From Thermolongibacillus altinsuensis (GTDB lineage: Bacteria; Bacillota; Bacilli; Bacillales; Anoxybacillaceae): a stretch of DNA of 64,000 bases. Within the stretch, counting starts at the first letter, position 1. Each line of letters opens with the position of its first letter. Below are positions 35,444 to 45,049 of this stretch, in pieces. Under the pieces are notes generated by a model. That model was not told the DNA's origin, ran no database searches, and was given only the letters and a program-made list of their open reading frames with translations. The translations under genes were made by a program, and so were the position numbers. Location of the stretch: positions 209,923-273,922 of the forward strand of contig NZ_SLUL01000002.1 of assembly GCF_004341205.1 (NCBI RefSeq), read 5' to 3'.

Positions 35444-36569
35444 GGTTGTAAATTTAATATCAGGATTGAATACTGGTGGAGCGGAGACAGCGTTGTATAA
35501 ATTAGTTTCTAATATTGATAGAAATTTATTTAATCCAGTTGTTATTTCTATGATGGATGAAGGAACAATAGGAGTAAAGTTAAAAGAAGCCGGAATTCCA
35601 GTATACACTTTAAACATGAAAAGAGGTATGTTTAGTTTCCGATCCTTGTTAAAGCTAATTAAAATATTAAGACAGGAGAAACCACATATTTTACAAACTT
35701 GGATGTATCATGCTGATTTTGTTGGTGCTTTAATTAAAATAATGTTTCCAAAGACAAAACTTGTTTGGAACATTAGGCATAGTTATTTCCATAAAGGTAT
35801 AGATAAAAAAAGTACTATAATGATTGCAAAAATTTGTGCTAAACTATCTTATTTTAGTCATGTAGACAATATTATATGTTGCTCCCAAGCTGCTTATAAT
35901 TCCCATACTGAATATGGTTATTGTAAGAAAAAAATGATTGTTATTCCTAATGGATTTGATTTAGAGAAATACAGGCCTTCTAGAGATGAGAGAATTAAGA
36001 TATTAAATGAACTTGGTCTACCTACGTCATCATTTATTATAGGACATGTAGGTCGCTTTCATCCCCTAAAAAACCATGAGTATATAATCACCGCATGTAA
36101 AAAAATTGAAGAGGAATATAAAAATGTCCATTTTATATTATGTGGGAAAGATGTAGATAGAAATAATAGACAATTAATGCATTGGATACAACAAAAGGGA
36201 GTAAAAAATATTCATTTACTAGGGCAAAGAAACGATATTTTTAAAGTTATGAATTGTTTTGATTTATTTATCCTTCCTTCTAAAAGTGAAGGTTTTCCTA
36301 ACGTTTTAGGAGAAGCCATGGCTTGTGAGGTTCCATGTATTGTTACAAATGTTGGTGATTCAGCCTATATAGTAGCTGACACAGGCTTTTCAATACCAAT
36401 TAATGTAGAAGAGTTGGTTAAGGCAATTAAAAAATTTATTAAATTACCAGAAGAGGAAAAACGAAGAATGGGGAAAAAAGCAAGAATACGAGTAATTGAA
36501 GAGTTTGATTTGATTAAAATAGTAAAAAAATATGAGGATTTATATAAAAATCTAATTAAAAAAGGATGA
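35430..36569 (+). CDS. glycosyltransferase family 4 protein
   Basis: A second GT4 enzyme of 379 residues. It begins [21 protein letters not shown] and contains [27 protein letters not shown] and [24 protein letters not shown] (split: [13 protein letters not shown] and [10 protein letters not shown]), the usual donor-nucleotide site. The start is the ATG at 35430 inside the end of the preceding gene, with GAGG upstream; the TTG at 35415 is less likely. It overlaps the epimerase frame by ATGA-type coupling. Like its neighbours it is AT-rich. The sugar transferred is unknown. Confidence 0.88.
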   Translation: MGKIKVVNLISGLNTGGAETALYKLVSNIDRNLFNPVVISMMDEGTIGVKLKEAGIPVYTLNMKRGMFSFRSLLKLIKILRQEKPHILQTWMYHADFVGALIKIMFPKTKLVWNIRHSYFHKGIDKKSTIMIAKICAKLSYFSHVDNIICCSQAAYNSHTEYGYCKKKMIVIPNGFDLEKYRPSRDERIKILNELGLPTSSFIIGHVGRFHPLKNHEYIITACKKIEEEYKNVHFILCGKDVDRNNRQLMHWIQQKGVKNIHLLGQRNDIFKVMNCFDLFILPSKSEGFPNVLGEAMACEVPCIVTNVGDSAYIVADTGFSIPINVEELVKAIKKFIKLPEEEKRRMGKKARIRVIEEFDLIKIVKKYEDLYKNLIKKG

Positions 36570-36574
36570 TAGCT

Positions 36575-37585
36575 ATGAAAATTCTTGTCACGGGTGCCGC
36601 GGGTTTTATAGGTTCACACTTATCTAAACGTTTATTGAATGAAGGATACGAAGTAATAGGTATCGATAATGTTAATGATTATTATGATCCAAAGTTAAAA
36701 TTAGATAGACTAGAATGGATAAAACACCCTAATTTTAGATTTGAAAAAGTATCTTTAGAAGATAGAGAAAGAATTAACTATATATTTACTGAATATAAAC
36801 CTACAATCGTAGTCAACCTAGCTGCACAAGCAGGGGTACGTTATAGCCTAGTAAATCCGCATGCATATATCGACTCAAACATTGTCGGATTTATGAATAT
36901 CTTAGAGGCATGCCGCCGTTATAATGTTGAACATTTAATATATGCTTCTTCTAGTTCTGTTTATGGTGCGAATACTAAGATGCCTTTCTCTGTTCATGAC
37001 AATGTTGATCATCCAGTGAGTCTTTATGCAGCAACGAAAAAAGCCAATGAATTAATGGCGCACACTTATAGCCATTTATACGGTTTACCAACAACAGGTC
37101 TTCGTTTCTTCACTGTATATGGACCATGGGGTAGACCGGATATGGCTTTATTTTTATTTACGGAAGCAATAATTAATGGAAATCCTATAAAGGTATTTAA
37201 TAATGGTAATATGATGCGTGATTTTACGTATATTGATGATATTGTTGAGAGTATGTATCGATTAATTCAAAGGAAACCGGAACCAAACTTAAACTGGGAT
37301 GGTAAGAACCCTGACCCTGGTACAAGCTATGCTCCTTATAGAGTATACAATATCGGGAATAGTAACCCGGTAAATTTGCTAGATTTTATAACTGCTATTG
37401 AAGAGAAACTAGGAATTAAAGCTAAGAAAGAATTTTTACCTTTGCAAGCTGGAGATGTTCCGGCTACATATGCGGATGTTGAAGATTTATATAAGGAAAT
37501 AAATTTTAAACCCCAAACGTCTATTAAAGAAGGGGTAAGCAAATTTATTGATTGGTATCTTGACTATTATGGGGTGAAATTATAA
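36575..37585 (+). CDS. NAD-dependent UDP-sugar 4-epimerase, UDP-glucuronate 4-epimerase type
   Basis: An extended SDR epimerase of 336 residues. It has the Rossmann motif [11 protein letters not shown] (about 5-15), ASSSSVYG (Ser/Thr of the triad), YAATKKANE (Tyr-x3-Lys) and [17 protein letters not shown]. The segment [18 protein letters not shown] (about 32-49) is characteristic of UDP-glucuronate 4-epimerases (CapI/LspL-like), which make UDP-galacturonate from the product of TuaD. It might also act on the acetamido-uronate made by the dehydrogenase encoded just downstream (1-bp overlap TAATG). The ATG at 36575 suits the SD AAAGGATG better than the one at 36566. Confidence 0.85.
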   Translation: MKILVTGAAGFIGSHLSKRLLNEGYEVIGIDNVNDYYDPKLKLDRLEWIKHPNFRFEKVSLEDRERINYIFTEYKPTIVVNLAAQAGVRYSLVNPHAYIDSNIVGFMNILEACRRYNVEHLIYASSSSVYGANTKMPFSVHDNVDHPVSLYAATKKANELMAHTYSHLYGLPTTGLRFFTVYGPWGRPDMALFLFTEAIINGNPIKVFNNGNMMRDFTYIDDIVESMYRLIQRKPEPNLNWDGKNPDPGTSYAPYRVYNIGNSNPVNLLDFITAIEEKLGIKAKKEFLPLQAGDVPATYADVEDLYKEINFKPQTSIKEGVSKFIDWYLDYYGVKL

Positions 37586-38865
37586 TGGAAAGAAAAATTG
37601 CAGTTGTTGGATTAGGATATGTTGGTTTACCTGTTGCGGTAGCTTTTGGAAAGAAAAGGCGTGTGATTGGTTTTGATATTAATCAAAATCGAATTAATAC
37701 ATTAAAACAAGGTATTGATTATACCAATGAGGTAGAATCTGAAGATTTATTAGAAGCAAATATTGATTTTACAAATGATCCGTCTAAACTTCGTGAGGCG
37801 GATTTTATTATTGTGGCTGTTCCAACGCCAATTACCGAAACGAAACAACCGGATTTAACGCCGTTGATTAAAGCCTGTGAAACGGTTGGTTCGAATCTAC
37901 AAAAAGGTACAATCGTTGTTTATGAATCAACAGTATATCCTGGTGCAACGGAAGAAGTGTGCGTTCCTGTGCTCGAGAAAGCATCAGGGTTAAAAGCGGG
38001 TGTTGATTTCTTTGTTGGATATTCTCCAGAACGTATTAATCCAGGTGACAAAGAACATACATTTACCAAAATTACAAAAGTAGTATCTGGCCAAAATGAT
38101 GAAGTACTGGAGATTATTGCTAGTGTTTATGGTTCCGTAGTAGAGGCAGGTGTTTATCGAGCAAGCTCCATAAAAGTAGCTGAAGCGGCAAAGGTTATTG
38201 AAAATACACAACGTGATTTAAACATCGCATTAATGAACGAATTAGCTATTATTTTCGATAAACTTGGAATTGATACAGCGGAAGTATTACAGGCAGCGGG
38301 AACTAAATGGAATTTTATTCCGTTCACACCTGGTTTAGTTGGAGGACATTGCATTGGTGTTGATCCTTATTATTTAACATATAAAGCAGAAAGTGTCGGT
38401 TACCATCCAGAGGTTATTTTGGCTGGTCGTCGTATTAACGACAATATGGGCAAATTTATTGCGACATCATTAGTTAAACAAATGATTCACAAAAATATGC
38501 CAATTCAAGGTGCGAGAGTTACTGTATTAGGTTTAACCTTTAAAGAAAACGTACCAGATCTTCGAAATTCTAAAGTAATCGATGTGATTCGTGAGTTACA
38601 AGAATTTGGTGTTGAAGTACAAGTAACAGATGCTCTGGCTGATAAGGATGAAGCTGTTCATGAATATGGTATTGAATTAGTCGATTATGATAAGTTAGTA
38701 CCAGCTGATGCAGTTGTATTGGCTGTTCCTCATAATGAGTATGTTGAAAAGGGATGGGAACAGTTCAACAAACTACTAAAACATGGAAGAGGTATTGTTG
38801 TAGATATTAAGAGTAAATTAGAGAAAGAAACTTGTCCGGAAAATATTACGTTATGGAGATTGTAA
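37585..38865 (+). CDS. nucleotide-sugar dehydrogenase, TviB/WbpO-like
   Basis: Oxidises C6 of a UDP-sugar to a uronic acid with NAD+. The Rossmann motif VVGLGYVGLPVAVAFG opens the protein; YSPERINPGD and the catalytic Cys in GGHCIGVDPYYLTYKA (about residue 256) mark the UDP-N-acetylhexosamine dehydrogenase branch rather than UDP-glucose dehydrogenase, whose motif is GGSCFPKD (as in tuaD). TviB and WbpO act on UDP-GlcNAc or UDP-GalNAc. The C-terminal domain has LGLTFKENVPDLRNSKV. At 426 residues the length is normal. Its ATG overlaps the stop of the epimerase gene. Together with the amidotransferase at 32399 it suggests an amidated amino-uronic acid in the glycan. Confidence 0.88.
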   Translation: MERKIAVVGLGYVGLPVAVAFGKKRRVIGFDINQNRINTLKQGIDYTNEVESEDLLEANIDFTNDPSKLREADFIIVAVPTPITETKQPDLTPLIKACETVGSNLQKGTIVVYESTVYPGATEEVCVPVLEKASGLKAGVDFFVGYSPERINPGDKEHTFTKITKVVSGQNDEVLEIIASVYGSVVEAGVYRASSIKVAEAAKVIENTQRDLNIALMNELAIIFDKLGIDTAEVLQAAGTKWNFIPFTPGLVGGHCIGVDPYYLTYKAESVGYHPEVILAGRRINDNMGKFIATSLVKQMIHKNMPIQGARVTVLGLTFKENVPDLRNSKVIDVIRELQEFGVEVQVTDALADKDEAVHEYGIELVDYDKLVPADAVVLAVPHNEYVEKGWEQFNKLLKHGRGIVVDIKSKLEKETCPENITLWRL

Positions 38866-38866
38866 A

Positions 38867-40030
38867 ATGAAAGGAAAGAAAATCTTGCAGGTATGTGCCA
38901 TTGATTTAAGTGTTGATGCGCTCTTAAAGCCATTGATACTTAAATCAATGGAAGAAGGTTATATTGTTCATAATGCTTGTACAGATACAGGAAAATTCGA
39001 GCAGTTACGAAAAGAAGGCTTAACAATGATTAATATTAAAATTGATAGAAAGATCAGTCCTATATCAAATTTAAAGTCAATTATTGATTTATATAAGTTA
39101 ATGAAGAGTGAAAAATACGATATTGTCCATGTTCATACTCCTATCGCTGCTTTATTAGGAAGAATTGCAGCCAAATTAGCAGGAATTAAACATATCATTT
39201 ACACAGCACATGGATTTTATTTTCATGAAGATATGCCTTCTTTTCAATATAAACTTTTCTACAATATTGAAAAATATGCTGCTCGATTTTTGACAGATTG
39301 GCTTTTATTGCAGAGCAGAGAAGACTATGAACTTTCATTAAAAGACAAATTCTTGGAAGAGGATAAGATTATTCATTTAAGTAATGGTGTAGATATCTAT
39401 AATAAATTTAATCCTTGTTTAATATCTGAAGATGTAAGAATTAGTATGAAGCGAGAACTTCAGATTAGCAACGATGATATAGTTTTTACATTTATAGGCC
39501 GCTTAGTAAGAGAAAAAGGTATTTTTGAGTTATTAGAAGCATTTATAGAGTTGTCTAAAAAATATAATAATGTAAAGCTTCTTTTAATTGGTGATCTACT
39601 TGGAAGCGAGCGGGATCAAGAGAGTTACTATAAAATCAAAGAGTTATTATCCTACCCTGGAATTATATATGTCGGGTTTAGAAAGGATATCCCTGAATTA
39701 CTCTCTATTAGCGATGTGTTTGTCTTACCTTCTTATCGAGAAGGTCTACCTAGGTCAATTATTGAAGCTATGGCAATGGAAAAACCTATTATTGCCACAA
39801 ATATTCGAGGTTGTAGAGAAGAAGTTTTTCACGAAGAAAATGGTTATTTAGTAAAAAAGGCGTCAATTAAATCGCTTTATGAGGCAATGGAAAATTTGGT
39901 GAAAGATAAGGATAAGAGATTAGCTTTTGGTGAAAGAAGCCGTTTAATTGCTGAACAATTATTTGATGAAGAAAAGGTTATTAATAAACAAATTGAATTA
40001 TTTAATAGCCTTGTGTCAAAAGGTGATTAA
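38867..40030 (+). CDS. epsD: glycosyltransferase family 4, EpsD-like
   Basis: A GT4 enzyme of 387 residues resembling B. subtilis EpsD, probably adding the sugar next to the lipid-linked bacillosamine. Markers are [67 protein letters not shown] and [20 protein letters not shown] (E-x7-E). It starts 2 bp after the dehydrogenase gene and sits directly before the phosphoglycosyl transferase, an order seen in many diacetylbacillosamine clusters. The EpsD name rests on resemblance and position. Confidence 0.83.
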   Translation: MKGKKILQVCAIDLSVDALLKPLILKSMEEGYIVHNACTDTGKFEQLRKEGLTMINIKIDRKISPISNLKSIIDLYKLMKSEKYDIVHVHTPIAALLGRIAAKLAGIKHIIYTAHGFYFHEDMPSFQYKLFYNIEKYAARFLTDWLLLQSREDYELSLKDKFLEEDKIIHLSNGVDIYNKFNPCLISEDVRISMKRELQISNDDIVFTFIGRLVREKGIFELLEAFIELSKKYNNVKLLLIGDLLGSERDQESYYKIKELLSYPGIIYVGFRKDIPELLSISDVFVLPSYREGLPRSIIEAMAMEKPIIATNIRGCREEVFHEENGYLVKKASIKSLYEAMENLVKDKDKRLAFGERSRLIAEQLFDEEKVINKQIELFNSLVSKGD

Positions 40031-40032
40031 TC

Positions 40033-40641
40033 ATGAAACGTCTGTTTGATTTTATATGTGCTTTATTAGGAATTATTATTTTATCTCCCATAATTCTTGT
40101 AACGGCAGTTTTAGTAAGAATTAAGCTAGGCTCTCCAGTGATCTTTAAACAACAACGCCCTGGCCTGCACGGTAAGCCTTTTTATTTATATAAATTTCGC
40201 ACCATGACAGACGAACGTGATGAGAATGGAGAATTGTTACCCGATCATATGAGATTAACACCTTTTGGGCAATTTCTTCGTAAATTCAGCCTTGATGAGC
40301 TACCTCAGTTATTTAATGTGTTAAAAGGGGATCTTAGTCTCGTAGGACCTAGACCGTTACTGATGGAATATTTAGAACTGTATACACCAGAACAAGCCCG
40401 TCGTCATGAAGTAAAACCTGGTATTACAGGTTGGGCGCAAGTCAATGGGCGTAATGCAATTTCCTGGGAAGAAAAGTTTAAATTAGACGTATGGTATGTG
40501 GATAATCGTTCTTTTTGGCTAGATTTAAAAATTTTATTTCTGACTGTTATTAAAGTGTTTAAGTCGGAAGGAATTAACCAAGCTGGACATGTGACAATGG
40601 AAAAATTCACTGGTACGAAAAATGCACAAAAGAGTGGATGA
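40033..40641 (+). CDS. epsL: undecaprenyl-phosphate sugar phosphotransferase, EpsL/PglC-like
   Basis: A monotopic phosphoglycosyl transferase of 202 residues that primes glycan synthesis by moving a phospho-sugar, probably diacetylbacillosamine-1-P, to undecaprenyl phosphate. The re-entrant hydrophobic helix is at about 8-30. The core has [44 protein letters not shown] (in parts: the catalytic Asp-Glu in LDELPQ, and VGPRP) and [12 protein letters not shown]. It lacks the extra N-terminal helices of WcaJ/WbaP types. It lies between the EpsD- and EpsM-like genes as in B. subtilis. Confidence 0.92.
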   Translation: MKRLFDFICALLGIIILSPIILVTAVLVRIKLGSPVIFKQQRPGLHGKPFYLYKFRTMTDERDENGELLPDHMRLTPFGQFLRKFSLDELPQLFNVLKGDLSLVGPRPLLMEYLELYTPEQARRHEVKPGITGWAQVNGRNAISWEEKFKLDVWYVDNRSFWLDLKILFLTVIKVFKSEGINQAGHVTMEKFTGTKNAQKSG

Positions 40642-40647
40642 TTATTA

Positions 40648-41277
40648 ATGAATCAAATTGTTGTGATTGGTGAAGGTGGCCATAGCAAAGTTATTCAAGA
40701 TATTATTACTGCGATGGGGACTTATAAAATTATTGCGATTTTAGACGACAAATATAAGGATATACAAGAAAGAGATGGAGTTTTATATGGACCCATTTCA
40801 GCGGTTTCTAATCTTGCCAACGAGGATGAGAGTGTTAAGTTTATAGTTGCTATCGGCAGTAACCAAGTTCGTTTAGAAATCGTTAAAAGATTGAGGTTAC
40901 AGAAAGAGAGATTTGCAACTTTAATTCACCCTTCTGCGATCATCAGTCCTTCTGCTCGTATTGGCGAAGGGACCGTAGTGATGCCTAATTGTGTTGTCAA
41001 TGCGAATGCTGAAATTGGTAGACATGTAATTATTAATACTGGGTCCATCATTGAACATGATAATCATATTAGCGATTATGCTCACATTTCACCAAATGCA
41101 ACTTTAACAGGTAACGTTTCTGTTGGTGAAGGTACTCATATTGGTGCTTCGGCTACAGTAATTCCAGGGATAAAAATAGGTGAATGGAGTATCGTTGGTG
41201 CAGGTTCGACAGTTATTAGAGATATACCACCTTTTAGTAAAGCGGTTGGTTCGCCAACTAGACTTATAAAGTATTAG
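40648..41277 (+). CDS. epsM: sugar N/O-acetyltransferase, EpsM/PglD-like
   Basis: A NeuD/PglD-type acetyltransferase of 209 residues. The N-terminal UDP-sugar-binding Rossmann-like domain starts IVVIGEGGHSKVIQDII. The C-terminal left-handed beta helix shows hexapeptide repeats (IGEGTVVMPNCVVNANAEIG, then NTGSIIEHDN with the catalytic His, ISPNATLTGNVSVGEGTHIG). It should acetylate the 4-amino group to give UDP-diacetylbacillosamine. The MITE at 41315-41536 separates it from the EpsN-like aminotransferase that provides its substrate. Confidence 0.9.
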   Translation: MNQIVVIGEGGHSKVIQDIITAMGTYKIIAILDDKYKDIQERDGVLYGPISAVSNLANEDESVKFIVAIGSNQVRLEIVKRLRLQKERFATLIHPSAIISPSARIGEGTVVMPNCVVNANAEIGRHVIINTGSIIEHDNHISDYAHISPNATLTGNVSVGEGTHIGASATVIPGIKIGEWSIVGAGSTVIRDIPPFSKAVGSPTRLIKY

Positions 41278-41314
41278 ATTATAAAAGTAAGTAGACTTGT
41301 CTGTAGGACGAGTC

Positions 41315-41536
41315 TATATATGATAAGCTTAATTTTCCGACATAAACAAGCTTTTCTGTCACTTCTCCGAACGAAAACGCCATCAGACAAATGAATTTGT
41401 CTGTCATGTGTTTTACGTTCGGAATGGGCATGCTTCTAGCATGCCGGGGCGGCAAGATTTTTCTTGCCGCCTATGGCAGAAAAGCGGTCTTCTATTCATG
41501 ATGAGATATGTCGGAAACTCAACTTGAATCTATATA
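41315..41536 (+). repeat. MITE-like element, copy 1
   Basis: A 222-bp non-coding element begins TATATATGATAAGC and ends AACTTGAATCTATATA. Its ends are imperfect inverted repeats that share TTTCCGACATA. Inside are strong hairpins: GGCATGC...GCATGCC and GGCGGCAAGATTTTTCTTGCCGCC. A second copy, inverted and about 95% identical by eye, lies at 55886-56107. It interrupts the epsM-epsN pair and fills nearly all of this 292-bp gap. Its ends resemble those of the IS630-like element at 43330. Confidence 0.85.
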
Positions 41537-41569
41537 TTTTTAAATTTCAATGTTTAAGGATGATCGATT

Positions 41570-42718
41570 ATGGTAAATAAATCTAGAATTTATCTTTCTC
41601 CTCCCCATATGAGCGGGAATGAGCAAAAATACATTAACGAAGCATTTGAAACAAACTGGATCGCTCCGCTCGGTCCGAATGTCGACGCATTTGAAAAAGA
41701 GTTAGCTGAATATGTAGGATCAAAAGGAGCTGCGGCTGTCAGTTCAGGAACAGCAGCGATTCATTTGGCATTACGTTTGTTAGATGTGAAAAAAGGTGAT
41801 CGTGTTTTTTGTTCTTCGTTAACATTTATCGCAAGTGCGAATCCGATTTTATATCAAGAGGCGGAGCCTGTTTTCATTGATTCAGAGCCAGATACATGGA
41901 ACATGTCTCCATTGGCTTTAGAGAGAGCATTGGAAGAAGCGAAGTGTGAAGGAAAGCTTCCAAAAGCAGTGATTGTTGTTAATTTATATGGTCAAAGTGC
42001 CAAGATGGATGAGATTTTAGCAATTTGTAATCAGTACAATGTTCCAGTTGTTGAAGATGCGGCTGAATCACTTGGTTCTACATATAAGGGAAAAAAGAGC
42101 GGCACATTTGGAAAGTTTGGAATTTACTCGTTCAACGGAAACAAAATTATTACCACATCGGGTGGGGGCATGCTTGTTTCCGATGATCTCGAAGCACTAC
42201 AGAAAGCCCGCTTTCTAGCAACACAAGCCCGTGATCCAGCTCCACATTATCAACATAGTCAAATAGGGTATAACTATCGCATGAGTAATATTCTTGCCGG
42301 TATCGGTCGAGCGCAGTTGGAAGTGTTGGACGAGCGTGTCAAAGCGAGACGAGCGATTTTTGACCGTTATGTGCAGGCATTAGGGGATATTGATGGCATT
42401 CACTTTATGCCTGAACTTGAAGGAACCATGTCCAATCGATGGCTAACAACACTAACCATCGATCAGCAAAAACTAGATGTCACGCCGATGGACATTATTA
42501 ACGCTCTTGCGGAAGAAAATATTGAAGCAAGACCTGTATGGAAACCGCTTCATCTACAACCGGTGTTTGAGGGGATAAAGTATTATCCACATCATGAGAA
42601 TTGGAGTGTTTCTGAAGAGCTTTTTGAAAACGGCATCTGTTTGCCGTCTGGTTCCAATATGACTGTGGAAGAACAAAATCGAGTGATCGATGTATTTTTA
42701 AAAGCGATTCAAAGGTAA
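41570..42718 (+). CDS. epsN: PLP-dependent sugar aminotransferase, EpsN-like
   Basis: A DegT/DnrJ/EryC1-family aminotransferase of 382 residues that should add the 4-amino group to the 4-keto sugar made by the EpsC-like enzyme. Markers are IYLSPPHMSGNEQKYI, GTAAIHLALRLL, VEDAAESLGSTYKGKKSG and the PLP-binding Lys in SFNGNKIITTSGGGM (about residue 192). The C-terminus has EARPVWKPLHLQPVF. SD AAGGATGAT precedes the ATG. Base composition is back to that of the chromosome, as in the epsC-like gene. It is the last glycan gene of the cluster. Confidence 0.92.
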   Translation: MVNKSRIYLSPPHMSGNEQKYINEAFETNWIAPLGPNVDAFEKELAEYVGSKGAAAVSSGTAAIHLALRLLDVKKGDRVFCSSLTFIASANPILYQEAEPVFIDSEPDTWNMSPLALERALEEAKCEGKLPKAVIVVNLYGQSAKMDEILAICNQYNVPVVEDAAESLGSTYKGKKSGTFGKFGIYSFNGNKIITTSGGGMLVSDDLEALQKARFLATQARDPAPHYQHSQIGYNYRMSNILAGIGRAQLEVLDERVKARRAIFDRYVQALGDIDGIHFMPELEGTMSNRWLTTLTIDQQKLDVTPMDIINALAEENIEARPVWKPLHLQPVFEGIKYYPHHENWSVSEELFENGICLPSGSNMTVEEQNRVIDVFLKAIQR

Positions 42719-42805
42719 AGCGGAAATGGCCATCCTCTGTTTAATGGGGTAGCTCGTTTATTTTTTAAGTAGAACAAATCTGAAACAAAAAGGAGCTTAT
42801 TCGCG

Positions 42806-42970
42806 ATGAGAAAACAAACTTTGGACAATTGCACCACCCAACTTAAACAGATCCTTATCCATGCTTATCAACAAGGGGAATCTTTCAGTTCTGTTTCTGT
42901 TCGTGATTTTGTGCAAGACCTTGCCCATCAATTACACAGCTTACTGCAAAATGAAAACGTAAACAAATAG
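42806..42970 (+). CDS. small hypothetical protein, 54 residues
   Basis: A short ORF starting MRKQTLDNCTTQLKQ and ending LLQNENVNK, behind a good SD (AAAAAGGAG, about 42787-42795, somewhat distant at 10 nt). It is hydrophilic and predicted to be helical, with no transmembrane segment or known motif. I do not recognise it. It follows the aminotransferase by 87 bp without a clear terminator between. Confidence 0.5.
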   Translation: MRKQTLDNCTTQLKQILIHAYQQGESFSSVSVRDFVQDLAHQLHSLLQNENVNK

Positions 42971-43183
42971 CTTTTGTGTTAAATTGGCAGAATATTTATA
43001 GTTATTATTATAAGATTTAATAAAATTCCATCGTTAAGTTACATCCAAATGATTTTTCCTAACGTTATAAAAATGAATACGATTTTTTTGAAGGATGATA
43101 AGTAGCATCCGCATCCTTTGAATCCGAAAAAGCGGGATGATTGCGCTGTTGTAAAGGATTAGGGGAGAAGGAGTTGTATGCGA

Positions 43184-43363
43184 TATGGAAAATAACGGAA
43201 TAAAATTGCAAGATCACTTAAATTCCCTTTTGGACGAGTTAGGATCGCCCGTAAACTGGACTCAAGAAGACGCCCATCAATTTTATGTGAGGTTTTGTGA
43301 TTCGCAGCTTCTTGGTGACCGTTTGATTTTATATAAGTCAAACTTGATTTCTCTACATGTTTA
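43184..43363 (+). pseudogene. ORF truncated by the IS630-like element
   Basis: A 59-codon frame begins MENNGIKLQDHLNSLLDELG after an SD (AGAAGGAG). The last eleven codons (LYKSNLISLHV) are read from the left inverted repeat of the IS630-like element, so the original gene lost its 3' part when the element inserted. The family is unknown. Confidence 0.5.
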
Positions 43364-44471
43364 AATATAGCTGTCATCTGTCTATACTGCTCCTAATGAT
43401 AATACAAAGGAGCGGATAGATATGAGAAAAACTCTGCAAATTACGAATGACTATGGTTGGACGGTTGAACGTCTGCAAGCATGTGAACGTGCTCAAAAAA
43501 ACGCTAATATGTCAAAACGAGTCGCTGCTATTCGTTTGGTCATGCAAGGCTATATGGGATTGCAAGTGGCTCAACTGTTGAATCTTCATCGACATTCGGT
43601 CTCTTCTTATGTTCAAAAATTTAATGAAGGCGGCATGGACGCATTACTAGAACGCCGTTACGCTCCGGGTAAAAAACCGTACCTGTCCGAAAAGGAAGAA
43701 ACTCAGCTCAAGAACATGATTTTGATGTCCACTCCTGCCCAAGAAGGGTTTGGAGTAGAAGCGTATTGGGATACACGCATCATCCAACATGTATTGGAAG
43801 AAAAATGGAATGTATCCATGACTCGGTATGGCATTACTAAAATGCTTCATCTATGGGGATTTCGTTATACATGCCCAACGTATACCTTAAAGCGTGCAAA
43901 CCCTCGGAAACAACAAGAATTTCAAGAACATGTTCAAGAGTTAAAAAAAACGTCTCCGAAGACATGGTGTTAATGTACGAAGATGAGAGTCATATTCGTG
44001 ATTACCAGGCTCTCCATGCCACATGGAGCTTGAAAGGAAAACAAAAACAAGTTCTTACGTATGGACATCATGCGACGGTTTCTTTATTTGGTGCACTCAA
44101 TGTCATGAATGGCGAATTTTTGTGCATGGAAGCAGCGATGTGTAATGCACAATGGTTTCAACAATTTTTGGAATATGTTCTTTCTCAATATCCGAAGAAA
44201 AACATTGTCATTCTAAAGCCGTTCTTAGAAAAACATCGAAAACGTCTCACTCTTTTATTTTTGCCACCGTATTCACCGAATTTAAATTTGTGCGAACGTA
44301 TATGGAAGTGGATGAAAGAAAGTGTAATTGTCAACCATTTCCATGCGACTCGAGAAGAAATACGAGAATCGATCATTTCTTTTTTGGAATACATTGCGGA
44401 TATGCCAGAAAACGTACTCCAACGAGTCGCACAGGTTCATATGTCGAAAGCTTAAGTTGGATTTATATATA
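43330..44471 (+). mobile_element. IS630-like insertion sequence, apparently defective
   Basis: Length is about 1.14 kb. Left end TATATAAGTCAAACTTGATT (from 43330) and right end, read inward, TATATAAATCCAACTTAAGC match over most of about 30 bp, with TA-rich ends as expected for this family. It encodes one transposase in two overlapping frames. Confidence 0.75.
43422..44455 (+). pseudogene. IS630 family transposase, two frames, catalytic region deleted
   Basis: Frame 1 (43422-43973) carries the N-terminal HTH part (AAIRLVMQGYMGLQVAQLLN, YVQKFNEGGMDALLERR). Frame 2 (from within 43853 to 44455) carries the DDE domain (MYEDESHIRDY, then LPPYSPNLNLCERIWKWMKE). The join is at an A8 run (43943-43950), where a -1 shift gives a continuous protein; such slippage can be programmed in IS630 elements. 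However, the usual block with the second catalytic Asp (VLDNxxIHxAK type) is missing: KKNIVI is followed directly by LKPFLEKHRK. The product should therefore be inactive. Confidence 0.75.
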
Positions 44472-44664
44472 TTACAACTAGCTAATTCCTATTTTATGAA
44501 ATTTTACAAACCTATCTGTAGCAAAAAAATGTAAAAATCATTGTTGTTTAATTATGTAAATAATGTTAATATTAATTATGTATATTGTAAAATTTTAGGA
44601 AGTAAATAAAGTACAAGGTAGAAATTAATTATTATTTGCTAAGAGAAAGGAAAGAAGGGTATTA

Positions 44665-45030
44665 ATGGATAAAGTAGTAGTTCGTACAAAAAGTGAGTTA
44701 AAAGATGCTGTACAAGCTGGAATTAAAAACATTATCATACAAGGGGATTTGGCTGAAAAAGTAAACAAATCTTTTAAACTAAAAAAAGTATCAAAAATTA
44801 CATTAGGAATTTTAACAGCTTCCTTGGCTGCTACGCCGATAACAGGAGGTCTGAGTACAGTAGCTGCTGTACCAATTGCTACTTTAACTGGATTAGAAAT
44901 CGCTATAATTCTTGCGATTGCATATCTCGGAACTTCATTAGTACTTTCTCTAATAAAAGAATATAAGGTTGTAAAAGTGAGAGTACAGACTGGTGGTAAG
45001 GAAATGGAAATTGAGTTAGAAAAAGAGTAA
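44665..45030 (+). CDS. hypothetical two-helix membrane protein
   Basis: I do not recognise this 121-residue protein. Residues 1-40 are soluble (VVVRTKSELKDAVQAGIKNI, resembling a small alpha/beta segment). Two hydrophobic helices lie at about 46-66 and 76-98, rich in Ala, Gly and Thr. The charged C-terminal tail is VKVRVQTGGKEMEIELEKE. A good SD (AAAGGAAAGAAGGG) precedes the ATG. It lies alone between two insertion sequences and is AT-rich, so it may be cargo or a remnant of a transferred block. Similar proteins of unknown function seem familiar from other Firmicutes, but I cannot name a family. Confidence 0.65.
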   Translation: MDKVVVRTKSELKDAVQAGIKNIIIQGDLAEKVNKSFKLKKVSKITLGILTASLAATPITGGLSTVAAVPIATLTGLEIAIILAIAYLGTSLVLSLIKEYKVVKVRVQTGGKEMEIELEKE

Positions 45031-45049
45031 TTTGAAAGATCAAATTCTT

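Noticed and set aside
44152..44481. Second frame overlapping the IS630 transposase end
   Set aside because: Product has no transposase motif; it is a shadow of the DDE-domain frame.
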